A stretch of 64,000 nucleotides of DNA from Clostridia bacterium (GTDB lineage Bacteria; Acidobacteriota; Terriglobia; Terriglobales; Acidobacteriaceae), in the NCBI GenBank assembly GCA_035561135.1, contig DATMYA010000063.1, positions 1 to 64,000 of the forward strand. Direction: 5' to 3'. The translations under genes and the position numbers were made by a program. The notes beneath the pieces were generated by a model, which saw only the letters and a program-made list of their open reading frames with translations, had not been told where the DNA came from and made no database searches. Each line of letters opens with the position of its first letter. Positions within the stretch are counted from its first letter, which is position 1. Shown here one piece after another: positions 1 through 9,318 of the stretch.

Positions 1-2075
1 TACCGCCTCCCATGCTGCCGCCGAACACAGCCTACGACCTGTCTCTGCAACATCCTCGCTGCGTCTTTCAATTGATGAAGCAACACTTCTCCCGATACAC
101 GCCCGAGATGGTGGAGCGCATCACGGGAATTCCTAAAGATCAATTCATCAAGGCCGCAGACACGTTCACCTCCATTCGCAAGGACGGTGACATGAAGAAA
201 GTCGGCACCATCATCTACGCCGTCGGATGGACGCAACATACGTTCGGCACGCAAATCATCCGCACGGCTGCCATGGTGCAATTGCTGCTAGGCAACGTGG
301 GGCGAGCGGGCGGTGGCGTGAATGCATTGCGCGGTCACTCGAACATTCAGGGCGCAACCGACATGGCCGGTATCTTCGACATTTTGCCGGGATACCTGAA
401 GATGCCGGTACCGGCCGATGTCGACCTGAAAACGTATCTGGCTCGCTCGACGCCAAAGAGCGCGAAACCGAAGGAGTGGGATTCGCTCAACTACTGGTCG
501 AACACCCCTGCATTCACGGTCTCTTTGCTGAAAGCGCTTTACGGCGACAAGGCCACGAAGGAGAACGACTATAACTTCCATTGGCTTCCCAAGATCGACC
601 GCAAGTACTCATGGGTCGAGATTTGGGACGACATGTACAAGGGCAAGATCAAGGGCATGGTGTCGTTCGGCATGAACGGCGTGATGATTGGGCCCGATTC
701 TCAGAAAAATATCGATGCATTAAAGAAGGCAGACTTTCTCGTCGTCTGCGAAATCTATCCTGACGAGACCAGCGAATTCTGGCGTTCTCCAGGAATCTCC
801 GCCGAGGAGATGAAGAAGATCAATACGACCGTGTACCGGTTGCCCGGTGCGGGGTTCGCGGAAAAGGACGGAACGTTCGTCAACTCCGCACGGTGGCTGC
901 AATGGAAAAACGTGGCGGTGTCTCCGCCGGGTGAGTGCAAAGTCGACCAGGAAATCCTGGCCCGGATCTTCCTCAAAATCCGCGAGAAGTATGAAAAGCA
1001 AGGCGGAAAATTTCCTGACCCGATCCTTGGGCTGGCGTGGAATTACACGAATGCGTTCAATCCGTCGCTTAGCGAAGTGGCGAAAGAGATCAATGGCAAA
1101 GCGCTTGCGGATGTGACCGACGAGAAGACGAAGACGACGATCAAAGCCGGCCAGCAGTTGCCGGGCTTTGGATTCCTGCGCGATGACGGGTCCACCCTGT
1201 CCGGCAACTGGCTCTATTGCGGATCGTGGACCGAAGCCGGCGCCCAGACTCAGCGGCGCGGGACAGACGATCCATCGGGGCTTGGTATCTATCCGAACTG
1301 GGCGTGGGCGTGGCCGATGAATCGGCGCGTACTGTACAACCGTGCTTCCTGCGACTTGAACGGCAAGCCTTGGGATTCGGAGCGACGCCAGGTCTGGTGG
1401 AGCGAAGCTCAACAGAAGTGGCTAGGCAACGACGTTCCCGATTTCAAGGTTGATTCAAACCCGAAGGATCACATGGGACCGTACATCATGAATCCCGAGG
1501 GTGTTGGTCGCCTCTTCGTGCCGCTCGGTGCTATGGCTGACGGGCCTTTCCCTGAGCACTACGAACCCATCGAGAGCCCGGTGGAGAACCCGCTTCACCC
1601 GAAGCAGTCCAACAATCCAGTCGTCAAGAAGTTCAAGACCGACATGGACAAGTACGGGACCGTGAATGATGGATTCAACATTATCTGTACCACGTACCGC
1701 CTGACTGAGCACTATCACTACTGGACCAAGAACAATCCCATGACTGTGCAGCTTGTTCCCGAGCCTTTCGTCGAGATCCCAGCGGAACTTGCGAACCAAA
1801 TGGGCCTGCGAGGCGGCGAGAAGGTCAAGGTGACGAGTGCGCGTGCGCATTATCTCGCGCGCGCCATGGTGACGAAACGCATCAGGCCGATGATGGTCGA
1901 CGGCAAAAAGCTTTACCAGATCGGAATCCCGATCCACTGGGGTTACCGAGGCATCGCAGAAGACAGGGGCAACACATCGTTGACGCCGGTAAACCTTCTT
2001 TCGCCAACTGTCATCGACCCGAATGCGTACACGCCTGAGTTCAAGGGATTCCTCGTGAAGCTCGAAAGAGCATGA
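1..2075 (+). CDS. fdnG: Formate dehydrogenase-N alpha subunit, C-terminal part (cut by left edge)
   Basis: This is the molybdopterin catalytic subunit of a respiratory formate dehydrogenase, which oxidises formate on the periplasmic side. About 690 codons are visible and the frame is open to the left edge. The family is about 1,000 residues, so roughly the first third is missing, including the Tat signal, the first 4Fe-4S cluster and the Cys/Sec active-site residue. Visible family features are the segment VGWTQHTFG followed by LLLGNVGRAGGGVNALRGH, which binds the pterin cofactor, and a C-terminal molydopterin-dinucleotide-binding domain (about residues 540-687). Beta and gamma subunits follow directly: an AAGGAGG site at 2075-2081 serves the next gene. 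Whether the active site is Sec or Cys cannot be seen here. Confidence 0.95.
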   Translation, partial: PPPMLPPNTAYDLSLQHPRCVFQLMKQHFSRYTPEMVERITGIPKDQFIKAADTFTSIRKDGDMKKVGTIIYAVGWTQHTFGTQIIRTAAMVQLLLGNVGRAGGGVNALRGHSNIQGATDMAGIFDILPGYLKMPVPADVDLKTYLARSTPKSAKPKEWDSLNYWSNTPAFTVSLLKALYGDKATKENDYNFHWLPKIDRKYSWVEIWDDMYKGKIKGMVSFGMNGVMIGPDSQKNIDALKKADFLVVCEIYPDETSEFWRSPGISAEEMKKINTTVYRLPGAGFAEKDGTFVNSARWLQWKNVAVSPPGECKVDQEILARIFLKIREKYEKQGGKFPDPILGLAWNYTNAFNPSLSEVAKEINGKALADVTDEKTKTTIKAGQQLPGFGFLRDDGSTLSGNWLYCGSWTEAGAQTQRRGTDDPSGLGIYPNWAWAWPMNRRVLYNRASCDLNGKPWDSERRQVWWSEAQQKWLGNDVPDFKVDSNPKDHMGPYIMNPEGVGRLFVPLGAMADGPFPEHYEPIESPVENPLHPKQSNNPVVKKFKTDMDKYGTVNDGFNIICTTYRLTEHYHYWTKNNPMTVQLVPEPFVEIPAELANQMGLRGGEKVKVTSARAHYLARAMVTKRIRPMMVDGKKLYQIGIPIHWGYRGIAEDRGNTSLTPVNLLSPTVIDPNAYTPEFKGFLVKLERA

Positions 2076-2087
2076 AGGAGGCTCGAG

Positions 2088-3005
2088 ATGAGTGATCGCA
2101 AGGTCCTGCAGATTCAACAGATCTCGGGCCACCCCGGTCCAATTCCCGGCCTTGGCACGCAACGCGAACCGGTGGTCTGCAAGCTTATTGACACGACAAC
2201 CTGCATCGGCTGCAAGGCGTGTGAAGTAGCGTGTGTCGAATGGAACGACATGCCATTCCAGGAAACGACCTTCGACAACACGTACCAGACCATGCCGGAC
2301 ACAACCTGGAACTTCTGGAACCTGATCAAGTTCAACGAGCACGAAACAGAAGATGGAGCAGTCCAGTGGCTCATGCGTAAGCACCAGTGCATGCACTGCG
2401 CGGATCCCGGATGTCTGCGGGCGTGTCCCGCCGATGGCGCCATTGTGCAATACACGAATGGCATCGTCGATTTTCAGCAGCAGTATTGCATCGGTTGCCA
2501 GTTCTGCGTATCGGGCTGTCCTTTCAATGTGCCCAAGTTCAACAACTCCACGAAGAAGGTTTACAAATGCACGCTCTGCTCGGACCGCGTTGGGCAGGGG
2601 CTGGAACCGGCTTGCATCAAGGCATGTCCTACCGGGTGCCTCCACTTTGGCACGAAGGAGGACATGAAGGCTCTAGCCGAAACTCGGGTTCAGCAATTGC
2701 AGGAGCACTCCGGGTTCAAAGACGCCGGCGTTTACGACCCTGAGACCATCGGCGGGACATCGGTGATTTATGTGCTCCACGATGCAAAAAATCCCGAGAT
2801 GTACGGTGGCCTGCCTGCAAAGCCGCGCATTCCGCCAAGCTTTACGGTCTGGAAGGACATCTTCAAACCTTTGGGACTGTTTGCGTCCATGATGGGACTT
2901 GTCGGCGTAGTGCTCCATTACGTCACGCAGGGTCCACGGCGGGTTCAGCCGCAGCCGCCGGTGAAATACGAAGAGGGCGGTATCGAGTCGAAGAAGGGAG
3001 AATGA
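2088..3005 (+). CDS. fdnH: Formate dehydrogenase-N beta subunit, four-cluster ferredoxin
   Basis: This electron-transfer subunit passes electrons from the catalytic subunit to the cytochrome b subunit. The 305 residues hold sixteen cysteines in four cluster motifs: C39/C42/C45/C49, C101/C104/C109/C113, C134/C137/C140/C144 and C161/C164/C176/C180. The last has the long spacer typical of FdnH and FdoH. A single hydrophobic helix lies near residues 265-285, followed by a short Pro-rich tail, matching the C-terminal membrane anchor of the family. It has no signal peptide of its own, as expected for a subunit exported with a Tat-targeted partner. The start has a strong ribosome-binding site 6-7 bases upstream and lies 12 bases after the fdnG stop. 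Confidence 0.96.
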   Translation: MSDRKVLQIQQISGHPGPIPGLGTQREPVVCKLIDTTTCIGCKACEVACVEWNDMPFQETTFDNTYQTMPDTTWNFWNLIKFNEHETEDGAVQWLMRKHQCMHCADPGCLRACPADGAIVQYTNGIVDFQQQYCIGCQFCVSGCPFNVPKFNNSTKKVYKCTLCSDRVGQGLEPACIKACPTGCLHFGTKEDMKALAETRVQQLQEHSGFKDAGVYDPETIGGTSVIYVLHDAKNPEMYGGLPAKPRIPPSFTVWKDIFKPLGLFASMMGLVGVVLHYVTQGPRRVQPQPPVKYEEGGIESKKGE

Positions 3006-3007
3006 GA

Positions 3008-3781
3008 ATGGCGACACGAGCCGAGCACTTCGACCGCAGACCCAGGCCCAGTAATCCAATCGACCAGATCGGACGTACCGTAGTTTACGAAGGCGAACTG
3101 ATGCGCCACCGGGCCTACACGCGCTTCCTTCACTGGTCGTATGGAATTTTCTTCTTCCTCGCGCTGCTCTCCGGATTCGGTATCTACCTGCCTTGGATCT
3201 TCGCCTGGTTCACTCCGTTGTTCGGTGGCGGAGCCATGACGCGATTGTTGCATCCATGGTTTGGACTGGGGTTCGTGTTCTTCTTTGGCCTGCAGGTGCT
3301 GAACTGGACCTCGCTCATGAATTGGAAACCGAGCGACAGTAAATGGATGGGACGGATCAGAGACTATGTGACGCACCGGGAAACCATGGAATCGGAAGAC
3401 GTCGGCTTTTTCAACGCAGGACAGAAGTTAATGTTCTGGGAGATTGTGATCGGCAGTGCCGTATATCTCATTACCGGCGTCATCATGTGGTTCCCAGCGA
3501 CCTTCGGACGGGCGCTGGTCTCGATCAGTTACGTCCTCCACGATATCTCGGCGCTGATCATGCTCGCCGGTATTTTTGTGCACATCTACCTGAGCACCTT
3601 CGGAGAACCCGGAACGATTCAGGCAATGACACGAGGGACCGTGAGCGAAGCATGGGCGTGGACGCATCATCCAGGCTGGTATCGCCAACTCACCGGGCGG
3701 GATCCCTACCAATCAGTGGAAGACGCTCGAGAACGGTTGCAAGAGGAGCCACCGCAAACAGATCCTACGAAGGCGTTGTAA
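3008..3781 (+). CDS. fdnI: Formate dehydrogenase-N gamma subunit, cytochrome b556
   Basis: This is the membrane di-haem cytochrome b subunit that delivers electrons from formate to the quinone pool. The 257 residues contain four hydrophobic segments. Histidines in the expected places are candidate haem ligands: H42 in RFLHWSYG at the first helix, the HPWFGLGF segment, and the late HDISALIM / GIFVHIYLSTFGEP region. I chose the ATG at 3008 because it lies about 7 bases after GGGAG. The ATG at 3002, which overlaps the fdnH stop, lies only 2 bases from it. No fdhE or fdhD accessory gene follows; the next gene is on the other strand. Confidence 0.93.
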   Translation: MATRAEHFDRRPRPSNPIDQIGRTVVYEGELMRHRAYTRFLHWSYGIFFFLALLSGFGIYLPWIFAWFTPLFGGGAMTRLLHPWFGLGFVFFFGLQVLNWTSLMNWKPSDSKWMGRIRDYVTHRETMESEDVGFFNAGQKLMFWEIVIGSAVYLITGVIMWFPATFGRALVSISYVLHDISALIMLAGIFVHIYLSTFGEPGTIQAMTRGTVSEAWAWTHHPGWYRQLTGRDPYQSVEDARERLQEEPPQTDPTKAL

Positions 3782-3934
3782 AGCTCGGGATGAAAAGAGT
3801 TTTCCTTGCTTTTGTGCAGGGAAGTGTCAGCGCGCTAATTCCTCCCAGTCCTCTCGCAGCAGGGCGTTCGCATTAGGGCGCTGCGTTCCGAATACGGTCA
3901 CACCTCTGGCCCGACCGCGGTCTGCCGCGCAGAA

Positions 3935-5434
3935 TTAGTGTGCACTTGCCGAAGCCGCAACGGGCCACCGCTTCTGCATTTCTGCGATGACGGAAAAGCG
4001 TATGTCGCGATGCTGCACGATCTTGGAGACCTCCGGATTGTCGCGTGTCAGGAATTCCATCCCACGCTCGCCACCTGTCAGTAGGAAATCCGTTGTTGCG
4101 ATGCGGTACGTGCGCGACATCTCCAGCGGTTGATTATTCAGAAGCCAACCTGCGCCATCGGCAGTGCGCGAAAGATTCGCCATTTGCAGCCACCCGCCTT
4201 TTCCGTGGTTCGCCGTTCCGGCATTCAAGACGCGCTCCAGCAGGCTGCCCTTCATGTCGACCGAGACAATCTTTCCTCCGAAGGGAAGAATGCGGATGAT
4301 GTCGTACTGTGTTACTGCGCCGGGCAGCAACTCGTCGTCGATGCGAATGGAGCCGGAGTTATAGAACGACGCGATTGCATCCGGAACCTCGTGCAGCACG
4401 GCTTCTGCGATCAACTCAGTGAGCTTCGTGCTGGTGGTGCGCACGCTCGCTTCCTTGCCGTCGAGCACTTCGGTGCTCTGGGCGACAACCTGCGTGGGCT
4501 CGAAGCCGCTCTTTCGAAATGCATCGAAGGCTCGCGTAACCCATTCACTCACGAGCTTTGCCATCGCGGGGTCCTCTGCAATTTCGGAGTTCATGCGGCG
4601 CACGCTGGACTCGATTGCCAGGTGATGCGAATCGGTATCGTAGGCGAGATCGTGGATGTACGCGCTGCGGACATTCGCGTCGGCCTTGTAAATGGGTGTG
4701 AAGTCGGCTCCGCGATAGATGCGGATATTTTCGTGTTCGTGTCCGCCCATAATCATGTCGATCTCGGGCACCGTCTTGGCAAGCTGCTGGTCCTGCTCGA
4801 TGCTGAGGTGCGTGAGTGCGAGCAACACGTCCACTTGCGGACGCAGCGCCTTAGCCTGCTCACTCGCTGTCTTCACTGCATCGAGATACTTAACCCATGG
4901 TTTCTGCGTCTGGTCGATAGTGACGCCGATCATGCCAACACGCACCTTCGCCCCTTTAGCTCCTGTGACGGAGAAAACGGCCTTCCGCGGGACTCCTTCA
5001 AAGGGTTGGCCCTGTGCGTTGAGGACGTTGCCTGAAATCCACGTTGTCTTCGACTCATGAAGCCGAGCCTTGAAATCCGCTTCAGAGATATCGAATTCAT
5101 GATTGCCGAAGGTAGCGTAGTCGAGCCCCAGGGCGTTCAGGATTGAGACCGCCTGTTTTCCGGCGAGCGGCTTGCCATCGATGATGGCGGTGCCGAGCGC
5201 CGATGGGCTGAAGGCATCGCCAGCGAGGAACACGTAGGTGTTCGGACTGCGCGAAGCGGTCATCTTCCGCAGCGTCGCGAGCCGAGCCATGCCGCCCTCC
5301 CTGTCACCCGCAACGGGAGTGAGTTCGTGGACGTCGCTGATGTGAACGATGGTGAAGCGAACCTCTTCGGCGGCAACCGAGATGCTGGCGAGCAAAAGTG
5401 CAAGGCACAACGCAAAGCGCTTGAACGGCTTCAT
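3935..5434 (-). CDS. Periplasmic 5'-nucleotidase/UshA-like metallophosphatase
   Basis: This is a two-domain secreted phosphoesterase of the 5'-nucleotidase family. The 499 residues start with a Sec signal peptide (residues 1-22, ending SISVAA). The metallophosphatase domain shows the metal ligands D34 and H36 (HISDVHE), D73 (AGDAFSPS), N111/H112 (GNHEFD) and the late GGHEHE motif. The second half matches the 5'-nucleotidase C-terminal domain that binds the nucleotide, with NSGSIR and PFGG segments. The start at 5434 follows GGGAG with 7-base spacing; an upstream ATG at 5461 would bury the signal peptide. The gene stands alone, convergent with fdnI. The substrate (nucleotide, 2',3'-cyclic nucleotide or another phosphoester) cannot be decided from sequence. 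Confidence 0.88.
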   Translation of the reverse strand: MKPFKRFALCLALLLASISVAAEEVRFTIVHISDVHELTPVAGDREGGMARLATLRKMTASRSPNTYVFLAGDAFSPSALGTAIIDGKPLAGKQAVSILNALGLDYATFGNHEFDISEADFKARLHESKTTWISGNVLNAQGQPFEGVPRKAVFSVTGAKGAKVRVGMIGVTIDQTQKPWVKYLDAVKTASEQAKALRPQVDVLLALTHLSIEQDQQLAKTVPEIDMIMGGHEHENIRIYRGADFTPIYKADANVRSAYIHDLAYDTDSHHLAIESSVRRMNSEIAEDPAMAKLVSEWVTRAFDAFRKSGFEPTQVVAQSTEVLDGKEASVRTTSTKLTELIAEAVLHEVPDAIASFYNSGSIRIDDELLPGAVTQYDIIRILPFGGKIVSVDMKGSLLERVLNAGTANHGKGGWLQMANLSRTADGAGWLLNNQPLEMSRTYRIATTDFLLTGGERGMEFLTRDNPEVSKIVQHRDIRFSVIAEMQKRWPVAASASAH

Positions 5435-5640
5435 GAATGGCTCCCATCCTGCAATTATCAAATCTCGCGATGCGGCACGGCGTGGTCATTCTACTTGAGC
5501 GACGAAGCAAAGCGGAGCTGTTAAAACGCGCAAGGCGGCAGAGCGCCGATACCAGCCGGGCGTTCGTGCACCGGGCGACACGGCAGGCAGGCTATGCTGG
5601 GGAGCTGCGAATCAGGGATCCGGGAGAATCCATTAACACC

Positions 5641-5666
5641 AAAGCGCGTCACAGGTGGCGCGCTTT
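5641..5666 (-). terminator. Rho-independent terminator after the epimerase gene
   Basis: The 8-bp perfect stem AAAGCGCG/CGCGCTTT has a 10-base loop and lies 17 bases beyond the stop of the minus-strand epimerase gene. The following T-run on the minus strand is weak (TTTGGTGTT). It closes the nucleotide-sugar cluster. Confidence 0.6.
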
Positions 5667-5682
5667 GATGCAATCCAGTTAC

Positions 5683-6639
5683 TTACTGCGCGTTTGCCGC
5701 CAGTGCCTGCTGTCGATACCACTCAATGGTGTGCAACAAGCCTTCGCGGAGGTTCGTCTTTGCTGAATATCCAAACTGCTTCGCGGCCAGGCTCACGTCT
5801 GCGAGCGAGTGCTTGATATCGCCGTTGCGTTCTTCCTCGTATTTCGCGTTGCCATTGTAGCCGGTCAATTCGCGCATCACGGCGAACATCTCGTTCAGCG
5901 TGATCCGCTGACCCGTGGCAACGTTGAAGACGCGCCCAGAAACCTGCGCCGCTGGGGCGTGGCACGCAGTCAGGTTCGCCTCGACTACGTTGTCGATATA
6001 AGTGAAATCGCGACTCTGTTCTCCGTCGCCGAAGATGGTGGGCTGCTCGCCCCGCAACATGAGCATGGCAAACTTGGCGATCACGCCGGAGTACATCGAA
6101 GTGGGATCCTGATGCGGTCCGAAGACGTTGAAATAGCGAAGCGTGACCGTCTCCAGCCCATAAACCCGCGTGAACGATTTCATGTATAGCTCGCCAGCGA
6201 GTTTTGAAACTGCATAGGGCGAGATCGCTTCCGGAAGCATGTCTTCGCGTTTGGGCAACGCCGGCGTGTCGCCGTAAGCCGAAGACGATCCCGCGTACGT
6301 TACGCGCTTGACGCCAGCATCGCGAGCCGCGACCAGCAACTCGATCGTGCCGTTTACGTTCGCGTTGTTGCTCTCGATCGGATCGAGAACGGAGCGTGGT
6401 ACGGAGGGTATCGCCGCCTCGTGGAAGACGTACTCCACATCTTTGCATGCCGCTGCGATGACGGCGCCGTCCGTGATGTCTCCCTCGCGGAAATCAAGTC
6501 CGTTCAGGCGGGTCAGATTCTCGCGGAATCCCGTCGAAAAATTGTCGATGCCGCGAACGCGTTCGCCTCTGTCAAGCAGAGCCCGCGCGATCGACGACCC
6601 GATAAAACCTGCAACTCCAGTAACCAGGTAGAGTGCCAT
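5683..6639 (-). CDS. UDP-N-acetylhexosamine 4-epimerase, WbpP/TviC-like SDR
   Basis: This is an extended short-chain dehydrogenase/reductase acting on a nucleotide sugar, 318 residues. The NAD-binding motif TGVAGFIG is at residues 7-14, with catalytic Y142 and K146 (YAVSK) and the upstream Ser cluster GSSSAYG. Segments SVPRSVLDPIESNNANVNGT, YFNVFGPHQDP and GDGEQSRDFTYID resemble the WbpP/TviC group, which epimerises UDP-GlcNAc or UDP-GlcNAcA at C4. Its start lies only 6 bases after the stop of a UDP-GlcNAc 6-dehydrogenase-like gene. That pair is the TviB-TviC combination that makes UDP-GalNAcA in Vi-antigen synthesis. The family assignment comes from sequence and the exact substrate is inferred from the neighbour. 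Plain GalE activity remains possible. Confidence 0.87.
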   Translation of the reverse strand: MALYLVTGVAGFIGSSIARALLDRGERVRGIDNFSTGFRENLTRLNGLDFREGDITDGAVIAAACKDVEYVFHEAAIPSVPRSVLDPIESNNANVNGTIELLVAARDAGVKRVTYAGSSSAYGDTPALPKREDMLPEAISPYAVSKLAGELYMKSFTRVYGLETVTLRYFNVFGPHQDPTSMYSGVIAKFAMLMLRGEQPTIFGDGEQSRDFTYIDNVVEANLTACHAPAAQVSGRVFNVATGQRITLNEMFAVMRELTGYNGNAKYEEERNGDIKHSLADVSLAAKQFGYSAKTNLREGLLHTIEWYRQQALAANAQ

Positions 6640-6645
6640 ATTGTC

Positions 6646-8016
6646 TCAGGACCTCACAATTTTCGACGAACTTATGCCCTTGGTCGCGTTCCGTGTATCC
6701 ACCACGATCTGCGATTCCGCAACGATGCGAGCATAGTCGTAGTCGGAATGGTCGGTCACGATCACCACGCAGTCGTATTGTCCAAGGTTGCCGAGCGGTG
6801 TGCATTCCATGTGCAGATCGTACTTGCGACCCTTGCCGACGAACGGAAAATACGGATCGTTATAGCTGACTTCAGCGCCTTCGTGCTGCAGCAGTTCGAT
6901 AATGGTCAAGGCCGGCGACTCGCGAAGGTCGTCGATATCCTTCTTGTATGCCACGCCAAGCACCAGAACCTTGGAACCGTTAAGCGCTTTCTTGTGCTTG
7001 TTCAGCGCGGTCGCGATGGAAGCCACGACATGATATGGCATTCCGGTATTCACTTCACCGGCCAGCTCGATGAACCGCGTTTGGAAATCGAATTCCTTCG
7101 CTTTCCACGACAGGTAATAGGGGTCGACAGGGATGCAGTGTCCGCCGAGGCCAGGGCCGGGGTAGAACGGATGAAAGCCGAATGGCTTGGTTTTCGCCGC
7201 CTCGATGACTTCCCATATGTCGATGCCCATTCGCAGACAAAGCAGCTTGAGTTCATTCACCATTGCGATGTTCACGCAACGGTAGATGTTTTCCAGCAAC
7301 TTGGTCATCTCCGCCGTAGCGGGCGAAGACACCGGCACGGTACGGTTGAAGATGGAGTTGTAGAGCCTGCACGCGATTTCGGAAGCCACCGGCCCGACTC
7401 CGCCGATAACCTTTGGAATGTCGCAACGGGCCACCGTGTCGTTGCCGGGGTCCTCACGCTCGGGTGAAAACGCAACCCAGAACCCGTCCTCGTCTGCCGT
7501 GCGAGCAACCTTCAGCCCATGCCTGTTCAACTTCTCCAGGAGGGGCACCACCACCTCATCGGTTGTGCCGGGGTAGGTCGTGCTTTCCAGCACAATCATC
7601 TGTCCGGCGCGGATGTGGGGCGCAATCGCCTCTACGGTCGCAACGATGTAGCTCATGTCCGGCTCGCGATATTCGTTCAGCGGTGTAGGCACGCAGATGA
7701 TTACCGCATCCATCTCCGTGATGCGCGAGTAATCGGACGTGGCATTGAAGCCGTTCTTTTGTGCGGCATTGATTTCCGTTGGCGTGATGCGAACGATGTA
7801 GGAATTTCCGCTTGCGAGCGTCGCCACCTTCTTGTCGTCGATGTCGAAACCCGTGACGGGGAACTTCTGCTCGCTGTACAGCAACGCGAGCGGCAGCCCG
7901 ACGTATCCCAATCCTATGATGCCCAACTTCGCCGCGCGGGCGTCGATTTTTGCCAGCAGGCTGGTGAACGCTGTGTTCTGGACGGCAATAGGACTGGAAG
8001 GCGCAGACGATGACAT
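6646..8016 (-). CDS. UDP-N-acetylglucosamine 6-dehydrogenase, WbpA/TviB-like
   Basis: This NAD-dependent nucleotide-sugar dehydrogenase oxidises the C6 hydroxyl in two steps, typically UDP-GlcNAc to UDP-GlcNAcA. The 456 residues contain the Rossmann motif GLGYVGLPLA (about residue 35), the FSPEREDPGN segment characteristic of the UDP-GlcNAc rather than UDP-Glc branch, and the catalytic cysteine in GLGGHCIPVDPYY. The C-terminal UDP-binding domain begins around GVAYKKDIDDLRESPAL. The ATG at 8016 follows AGGA with 8-base spacing. It sits between two SDR genes of the same strand and probably shares a transcript with the 4-epimerase 6 bases downstream. The product would feed acidic amino-sugar polysaccharide or O-antigen. 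Confidence 0.9.
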   Translation of the reverse strand: MSSSAPSSPIAVQNTAFTSLLAKIDARAAKLGIIGLGYVGLPLALLYSEQKFPVTGFDIDDKKVATLASGNSYIVRITPTEINAAQKNGFNATSDYSRITEMDAVIICVPTPLNEYREPDMSYIVATVEAIAPHIRAGQMIVLESTTYPGTTDEVVVPLLEKLNRHGLKVARTADEDGFWVAFSPEREDPGNDTVARCDIPKVIGGVGPVASEIACRLYNSIFNRTVPVSSPATAEMTKLLENIYRCVNIAMVNELKLLCLRMGIDIWEVIEAAKTKPFGFHPFYPGPGLGGHCIPVDPYYLSWKAKEFDFQTRFIELAGEVNTGMPYHVVASIATALNKHKKALNGSKVLVLGVAYKKDIDDLRESPALTIIELLQHEGAEVSYNDPYFPFVGKGRKYDLHMECTPLGNLGQYDCVVIVTDHSDYDYARIVAESQIVVDTRNATKGISSSKIVRS

Positions 8017-8127
8017 ACGAGAATCCTCGCCCGAGGTGGGCTGTTGAAGGTGCTATGAACTGCTTCACTACGAGTTTCCCGAACAACTCGCCCAGTTTAC
8101 GTTCTGAGCTCGCGGATGGGACGAATT

Positions 8128-9138
8128 CTATAACGTGGTCTGGGCTGTGCGTCGAGCGAGCAGATCCTGCCGCTCCAGCCGTTCCCGAACAAAGGCAATG
8201 ACGGAGGCAATGATCTCATCCAGTGACCGTGTCGGGTTGAACCCGACCCACTCGCGCGCCTTGCTGATGTCTGGAACGCGCCGTGCCATATCCTCAAACC
8301 CAGGACCGTAAGCCTCTGTGTACGGAATGTGCACAATCGAACTTTTCGATCCCGTAGCAGCGATGACTTTCCGTGCAAGTTCGTTGATCGAGATTTCCTC
8401 GGTATTGCCAAGATTGAAGATCTCGCCCTGCGCCTTTTCACAAGCCATCAGGCTGAGAAAGCCATCGATAACGTCTGCCACGTGTCCGAAACAGCGTGAT
8501 TGCTCGCCGGTGCCGTACACCGTGACTGGCTCATTCAGCAACGCCTGTCGAACGAAGGTTGGCAGAACCATGCCGTACTGACCAGTCTGGCGCGGCCCCA
8601 CGGTATTGAAGAGGCGCACGACTGTGACCGGCAGCTTGTGCTCGCGGTAGTAGGCAAGCGCTAGGAATTCATCAATCGCCTTGGAACAGGCATACGCCCA
8701 GCGAGAGTTGTAAGTGCAGCCCAGTACCAGGTCGTCCGTTTCGCTGAAAGGGAACTTGGTGGACTTGCCGTAAACCTCTGATGTTGAGGTGATAATGACG
8801 CGCTTGTTCTTTTTGGCAGCCAGTTCCAACACCAGTTCGGAGCCGCCAACGTTGGTCTCAATCGTCTGAACAGGGAAGTCCACAATGCGTTTCACACCGA
8901 CGGCAGCAGCCAGGTGGAAAACGACATCTGCCAAGTCAACCAGTTCGGCGGTGAGCCGTCGATTGAAAATGCTGTCGGCGTGGAATTCAAATTTCGGGTG
9001 CTGGCGAATACCTGCGATGTTCTCGACGCTGCCCGTAGACAGGTCGTCGATGGCGATAACCTCGTGCCCCAATTCCAGCAGGCGTTCGGAAAGGTGCGAC
9101 CCAATGAATCCTGCGCCGCCCGTGATTAGTGCGCGCAT
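8128..9138 (-). CDS. NAD-dependent nucleotide-sugar epimerase/decarboxylase
   Basis: This extended SDR of 336 residues has the dinucleotide motif TGGAGFIG near the N terminus, a Ser/Thr cluster ITSTSEVYG and the catalytic pair in YACSK. The stretch VRLFNTVGPRQTGQYGMVLP and the GTGEQSRCFGHVADV segment resemble UDP-glucuronate decarboxylases and relatives rather than GalE proper. I take the ATG at 9138: the longer frame needs a TTG at 9162, and a purine-rich GAAGGGAAG lies about 10 bases before the ATG. It is the first gene of the three-gene nucleotide-sugar cluster, 111 bases upstream of the dehydrogenase. The reaction (UDP-GlcA decarboxylation, 4-epimerisation or 4,6-dehydration) cannot be settled here. 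Confidence 0.82.
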   Translation of the reverse strand: MRALITGGAGFIGSHLSERLLELGHEVIAIDDLSTGSVENIAGIRQHPKFEFHADSIFNRRLTAELVDLADVVFHLAAAVGVKRIVDFPVQTIETNVGGSELVLELAAKKNKRVIITSTSEVYGKSTKFPFSETDDLVLGCTYNSRWAYACSKAIDEFLALAYYREHKLPVTVVRLFNTVGPRQTGQYGMVLPTFVRQALLNEPVTVYGTGEQSRCFGHVADVIDGFLSLMACEKAQGEIFNLGNTEEISINELARKVIAATGSKSSIVHIPYTEAYGPGFEDMARRVPDISKAREWVGFNPTRSLDEIIASVIAFVRERLERQDLLARRTAQTTL

Positions 9139-9318
9139 ACCTGTTTGACTTCCCTTCGTCAAGAACGTTCTCGCAATTATAAAGCGCAGTAGCTAAGTTC
9201 CGGACGGAAGTCGTTGTCGGACCTGCTGAAAACTAGATTCCTTGAATGGCCCACTGGCGGAGCAGGCAAACTTACGCTTTCAGCGCTTGGTCGCCTGCGA
9301 CGACTTCGATGAAGAGAA

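Noticed and set aside
1455-2645. 396-codon minus-strand frame opposite fdnG and fdnH
   Set aside because: It is antisense to two clear genes and arises from high G+C third positions. It has no domain or ribosome site.
3790-3876. 28-codon frame after fdnI with a signal-like start (MKRVFLAFV)
   Set aside because: It is too short, lacks a ribosome site of quality and has no downstream domain; possibly the start of a lost gene, but not supportable.
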